NCBI GenBank assembly: GCA_031260845.1 | Contig: JAISKR010000108.1 | Coordinates: forward strand, 1-5,951 | Reading direction: 5' to 3' | From: Bacteroidales bacterium | GTDB taxonomy: Bacteria; Bacteroidota; Bacteroidia; Bacteroidales; UBA4181 | DNA length: 5,951 nucleotides | Part shown: piece by piece, positions 5,052 through 5,951 of the stretch | Layout of the letters: the number at the start of each line of letters is the position of its first letter | Position numbering within the stretch: the first letter of the stretch is position 1 | Program-made: the position numbers and the translations under genes | Notes under the pieces: generated by a model | Database searches by the model: none | What the model saw: only the letters and a program-made list of their open reading frames with translations | What the model was told of the DNA's origin: nothing

Positions 5052-5951
5052 ATGCTTATAAAGAAAGTGTCCATCCTTTTAGTTTTTGTCATCTTTTTCT
5101 GTGAGGGAAAAAGCGTGGCGGAAGATAACCTTCGAAGAGGATTAAATCTTTCTGTTGCCGATACTGTTACCGTGATGGAATACAATAATCTTGCCAGAGA
5201 TTTGATAGCCAATGGTTTTGAAAATGACGCGGCAGCATTGGATTATCTGAATCATGGTATCGAAATGGCGCAGAAAATCAACTTCATACGTGGCGAAAGT
5301 GAATTGCTTCGTTCTGCCGGAATCATTTATTACTATCGAAAGGATTTTGACAGGGCGATTGAATATTTTCAAAAGGCATTGGAATTATGCACCCGATTGA
5401 AGAACAGCGTTGGCATAGCCCAGAATTATACCAATCTGGCGTTGATTTATCATGAGCAATCCAAGACCTATAATTCGCTCAATTGCTTGTTGAGTGCGCT
5501 TTCTGCATGGCGACAGTCGAATGACAGCGATGGTATGCTTGCCGCATACAAGGAAATCATCAAGTTTTATCAGGAAATAAAAAACTTTGACGAAGCCATT
5601 GAATACGCCGAGGCAGCACTGACGATAGCGCACGATTCCGGTAATATTGCGGAAGAAGCCTCACTGTACGATGTGCTTGCAAGATGCAACATTAGTTTGG
5701 GCAATACATGGGATGTCGCCACTTATTACGATGAGTCGCTCAAACTGTATGAAGATTTGAACGACAGTTTGCAAATAGCAAGAATCATGCAGAATATGGC
5801 TGCCAATCTGTACTCGAATGATTTAGACGAAAAATTAACCATGTTCAAAAAGTCGGCAGCCATCTATGAAAAAATAGAACCGGCAAACACTACGTTATAC
5901 ACCATTTACAACAATATGAGCCGCATTTACGCTCTGATAGTGGAACATGAC
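5052..5951 (+). CDS. Exported tetratricopeptide-repeat protein, 5' part, cut by window edge
   Basis: The frame from the ATG at 5052 stays open to the last base, giving exactly 300 codons without a stop. The N-terminus has a lysine pair and a hydrophobic run (residues 4-17), then a possible signal peptidase I site after SVA (21-23). Cys17 does not sit in a proper lipobox. The rest is helical TPR sequence. The canonical unit RSAGIIYYYRKDFDRAIEYF (residues 87-106) is followed by equivalent Tyr or Asn positions at 93, 133, 173, 213, 254 and 293, which is a 40-residue period as in TPR_12/Rap-like repeats rather than the 34-residue classical form. Proteins with this architecture in Bacteroidota often continue into a transmembrane helix and a histidine kinase, a SpoIIE-type phosphatase or a LuxR-type helix-turn-helix domain. 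That part lies outside the window, so the output function is unknown. The gene diverges from glgB. Confidence 0.85.
   Translation, partial: MLIKKVSILLVFVIFFCEGKSVAEDNLRRGLNLSVADTVTVMEYNNLARDLIANGFENDAAALDYLNHGIEMAQKINFIRGESELLRSAGIIYYYRKDFDRAIEYFQKALELCTRLKNSVGIAQNYTNLALIYHEQSKTYNSLNCLLSALSAWRQSNDSDGMLAAYKEIIKFYQEIKNFDEAIEYAEAALTIAHDSGNIAEEASLYDVLARCNISLGNTWDVATYYDESLKLYEDLNDSLQIARIMQNMAANLYSNDLDEKLTMFKKSAAIYEKIEPANTTLYTIYNNMSRIYALIVEHD

Noticed and set aside
5142..5633. Two minus-strand open frames (5142-5372 and 5385-5633) opposite the TPR gene
   Set aside because: Both are antisense shadows of a continuous 300-codon frame with clear TPR periodicity.

Overview
This window looks like chromosomal DNA of a Bacteroidota bacterium, probably of the order Bacteroidales. 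Four boxes fit the TAnnTTTG -7 element of that phylum, and three of them lie 14 to 24 bases upstream of an ATG. Shine-Dalgarno sites are not evident. The protein set also fits: a DUF3109 protein, a eukaryote-like (GH13_8 type) glycogen branching enzyme, and an exported protein with 40-residue TPR repeats.

Layout. Bases 1-4926 hold six genes, all on the minus strand. In transcription order these are glgB (2908-4926), a DUF3109 protein (2316-2900), a UPF0175 antitoxin-like gene (2047-2274), a PIN-domain (DUF3368-like) toxin-like gene (1581-2054), rsmA/ksgA (782-1567) and the 5' part of valS (1-671, cut by the window edge). Base 5052 to the right edge holds one plus-strand gene, the 5' part of an exported TPR protein. 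glgB and the TPR gene diverge from a 125-base A+T-rich spacer that carries a promoter-like box facing each way.

How the genes relate. glgB and the DUF3109 gene are 7 bases apart and probably share a transcript. The UPF0175/PIN pair overlaps by 8 bases and has its own good promoter, which overlaps the end of the DUF3109 gene. rsmA starts only 13 bases after the PIN gene, and I see no promoter box of its own nearby, so it is probably transcribed at least partly through the toxin-antitoxin pair. valS has its own promoter box.

The most unusual structure is at 742-800 between rsmA and valS. Three tandem 17-base palindromes share the same 7-base arms, and together they form a larger 19-base-arm palindrome. 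The third unit contains the rsmA stop codon and encodes its last residues. No CRISPR array, tRNA, rRNA, IS element or phage gene was seen. Apart from this palindrome cluster and the toxin-antitoxin insertion, the window is ordinary core genome, and I did not find a clearly new multi-gene system.
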